Shown piece by piece: positions 62,621 to 64,000 of a stretch of DNA of 64,000 nucleotides; the first letter of the stretch is position 1; each line of letters begins with the position of its first letter. Below the pieces are notes generated by a model. That model worked only from the letters and a program-made list of their open reading frames with translations. It did no database searches and had not been told where the DNA came from. The DNA comes from Paenibacillus pectinilyticus (GTDB lineage Bacteria; Bacillota; Bacilli; Paenibacillales; NBRC-103111). A program made the translations under genes and the position numbers. The stretch is taken from NCBI RefSeq assembly GCF_001700435.1, contig NZ_LYPC01000020.1, positions 1 through 64,000 of the forward strand. The letters run 5' to 3'.

Positions 62621-64000
62621 TTGAGTATTTTAGAAGAGTTTTTACCAGCCTATCTAGAAGAGATAGTTGGCGACCGTTTCGGTCGTTATTCCAAATATAT
62701 TATTCAAGATCGCGCGATCCCCGACGTAAGGGACGGTCTGAAGCCTGTACAACGCCGTGTGTTGTACGCGATGTACGATTCAGGTAATACTCCTGATAAA
62801 CCCTATCGGAAGTCTGCCAAAACCGTTGGAGACGTTATGGGGAACTATCATCCGCATGGTGATGCGTCCATTTATGACGGTATGGTTCGTATGGCGCAGC
62901 CTTGGAAAATGGGACATACCTTAGTTGACGGACACGGAAACTGGGGCTCGTTAGACGATGATCCGCCAGCAGCAATGCGTTATACGGAAGCACGGTTATC
63001 TGAAATCGCCATGGAATTGCTGCGCGATATCGAGAAACGTACGGTTTTGTTCAAGGATAACTTTGATAATTCAACAAAAGAACCAGTCGTATTGCCAGCA
63101 CGTTACCCGAACCTGCTTGTCAATGGGGTAAGTGGGATCTCAGCAGGCTTTGCAACGGAAATTCCGCCGCACAACCTGCGTGAAATTATTGACGCGTGTA
63201 TGGCGATGATTGATAAACCGGATATCACAGTCGATGAGCTCATGGCGATTGTCAAAGGCCCAGATTTCCCTACCTCCGGCATTATCATGGGGGAAGAAGG
63301 CATTCGTGATGCATATCGCACAGGAAAAGGCCGTATTCACATTCGTTCCAAAACTGCGATCGAAGAGATGCGCGGCGGCAGACAACAAATTGTGATTACA
63401 GAAATCCCGTATCAAGTCGTCAAATCTCGATTGGTTACTGCGATGGAGAACATCCGTCTGGAGAAGAAGATCGAGGGTATCGCCGAAGTGCGTGATGAAA
63501 GCGGACGAAACGGTCTGCGTATCGTGATCGAACTCAAGAAGGAAGCGGATGCACAAGGAATTTTGGCGTATTTGCTGAAAAAAACGGATCTGCAAGTGAC
63601 TTATAACTTCAACATGGTTGCGATTGTGAACAAAGCGCCTCGTCAGCTCGGTATTCGCGAGATTCTGGAAGCTTATATTGAGCATCAGAAAGAGGTTGTA
63701 ACGTTCCGTTCGCAATATGAACTGGAGAAAGCCGAAGATCGGGCCCATGTACTAGAAGGCCTCGTGAAAGCTTTGAACATTTTGGATGAGGTCATCGCGA
63801 CCATCAAAGCGTCCAAAAACCGTCAAGACGCTCAAAATAATCTCGTAGAGAAGTTTAATTTCTCTGAACGTCAAGCTGATGCTATTCTCGTCCTGCAATT
63901 ATACCGTCTAACGAATTTAGAAATAACCACGCTAGAGAAGGAATTGAAGGATGTTGAGAAAACGATTGCGTACTTACGCGGGATTCTCGGCAGTTTGAAG
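62621..64000 (+). CDS. parC: DNA topoisomerase IV subunit A ParC (cut by the window end)
   Basis: The first 460 codons are present and open to the last base. TTG start at 62621 ([20 protein letters not shown]) with GACGGGAAG just upstream, 24 bases after parE. It shows the breakage-reunion domain: [36 protein letters not shown] (the quinolone-resistance region, with Ser at the usual position) and catalytic Tyr in AMRYTEARL. The coiled-coil and DNA-gate region follows (from about 335). The C-terminal beta-pinwheel domain lies beyond the window. Confidence 0.94.
   Translation, partial: MSILEEFLPAYLEEIVGDRFGRYSKYIIQDRAIPDVRDGLKPVQRRVLYAMYDSGNTPDKPYRKSAKTVGDVMGNYHPHGDASIYDGMVRMAQPWKMGHTLVDGHGNWGSLDDDPPAAMRYTEARLSEIAMELLRDIEKRTVLFKDNFDNSTKEPVVLPARYPNLLVNGVSGISAGFATEIPPHNLREIIDACMAMIDKPDITVDELMAIVKGPDFPTSGIIMGEEGIRDAYRTGKGRIHIRSKTAIEEMRGGRQQIVITEIPYQVVKSRLVTAMENIRLEKKIEGIAEVRDESGRNGLRIVIELKKEADAQGILAYLLKKTDLQVTYNFNMVAIVNKAPRQLGIREILEAYIEHQKEVVTFRSQYELEKAEDRAHVLEGLVKALNILDEVIATIKASKNRQDAQNNLVEKFNFSERQADAILVLQLYRLTNLEITTLEKELKDVEKTIAYLRGILGSLK

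Overview
The window reads as chromosomal DNA of a low-to-moderate GC, spore-forming-type Bacillota, most likely Paenibacillaceae (Paenibacillus or a close relative). Supporting signs: strong AGGAGG-type ribosome binding sites with frequent GTG/TTG starts, two T-box leaders, S-layer-homology (SLH) proteins, a Gram-positive type IV pilus operon without a secretin, a tandem-dynamin DynA protein and a parE-parC pair. No phage, insertion sequence, CRISPR array, tRNA or rRNA was recognised.

Layout. (1) About 0.3-11.2 kb: methionine salvage genes (mtnE, mtnW, mtnX, mtnB on the minus strand; mtnU on the plus strand). They are interrupted by a complete proline block (proB-proS-proA-proC) carrying its own promoter and T-box leader. 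(2) 11.2-16.1 kb: T-box-controlled glyS, a cysteine dioxygenase, a short-chain dehydrogenase and an orphan GAF-like/LuxR-type regulator. (3) 16.1-17.3 kb: a non-coding stretch holding about 15 head-to-tail 51-52 bp stem-loop repeats. It is followed by a possible SigD-type promoter and a structured leader that hides a ribosome binding site. (4) 17.3-36.0 kb: a long same-strand type IV pilus operon. Order: VanW-like protein, pilB, pilC, prepilin, pilM, pilN, pilO, pilT, SLH protein, vWA surface protein, two prepilin-like minor pilins, a PilX-like large minor pilin, a receiver-domain protein, prepilin peptidase and a methyl-accepting chemotaxis protein. (5) 35.9-40.5 kb, minus strand: a DUF5658-like membrane protein, a LysR regulator, and a Fur-box-controlled siderophore-binding lipoprotein with a fused double-length permease. 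(6) 40.6-49.1 kb: leuCD; a cell-wall group (amidase, GerM-like lipoprotein, large SLH protein); nth and a small conserved-looking gene. (7) 49.1-64.0 kb: dynA-type dynamin, a heterodimeric ABC exporter, a decayed AraC/siderophore-binding fusion gene, an SGNH hydrolase with an ABC-2 transporter, and parE with a parC cut by the window end.

How it fits together. The mtn genes recycle 5-methylthioribose to methionine; MtnE does the last transamination, probably from glutamine, and MtnU removes the resulting ketoglutaramate. The proline operon couples proline synthesis to tRNA-Pro charging by T-box control. The pilus operon holds motor, platform, alignment proteins, pilins and peptidase. Where a Gram-negative has PilP/PilQ it carries an SLH wall-binding protein, and it adds a vWA protein next to PilV/W/X-like minor pilins that looks like a reduced PilY1 tip complex. 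Its receiver and chemoreceptor genes suggest built-in signalling. The repeat array, structured leader and unusual pilus genes are the parts most worth a second look.
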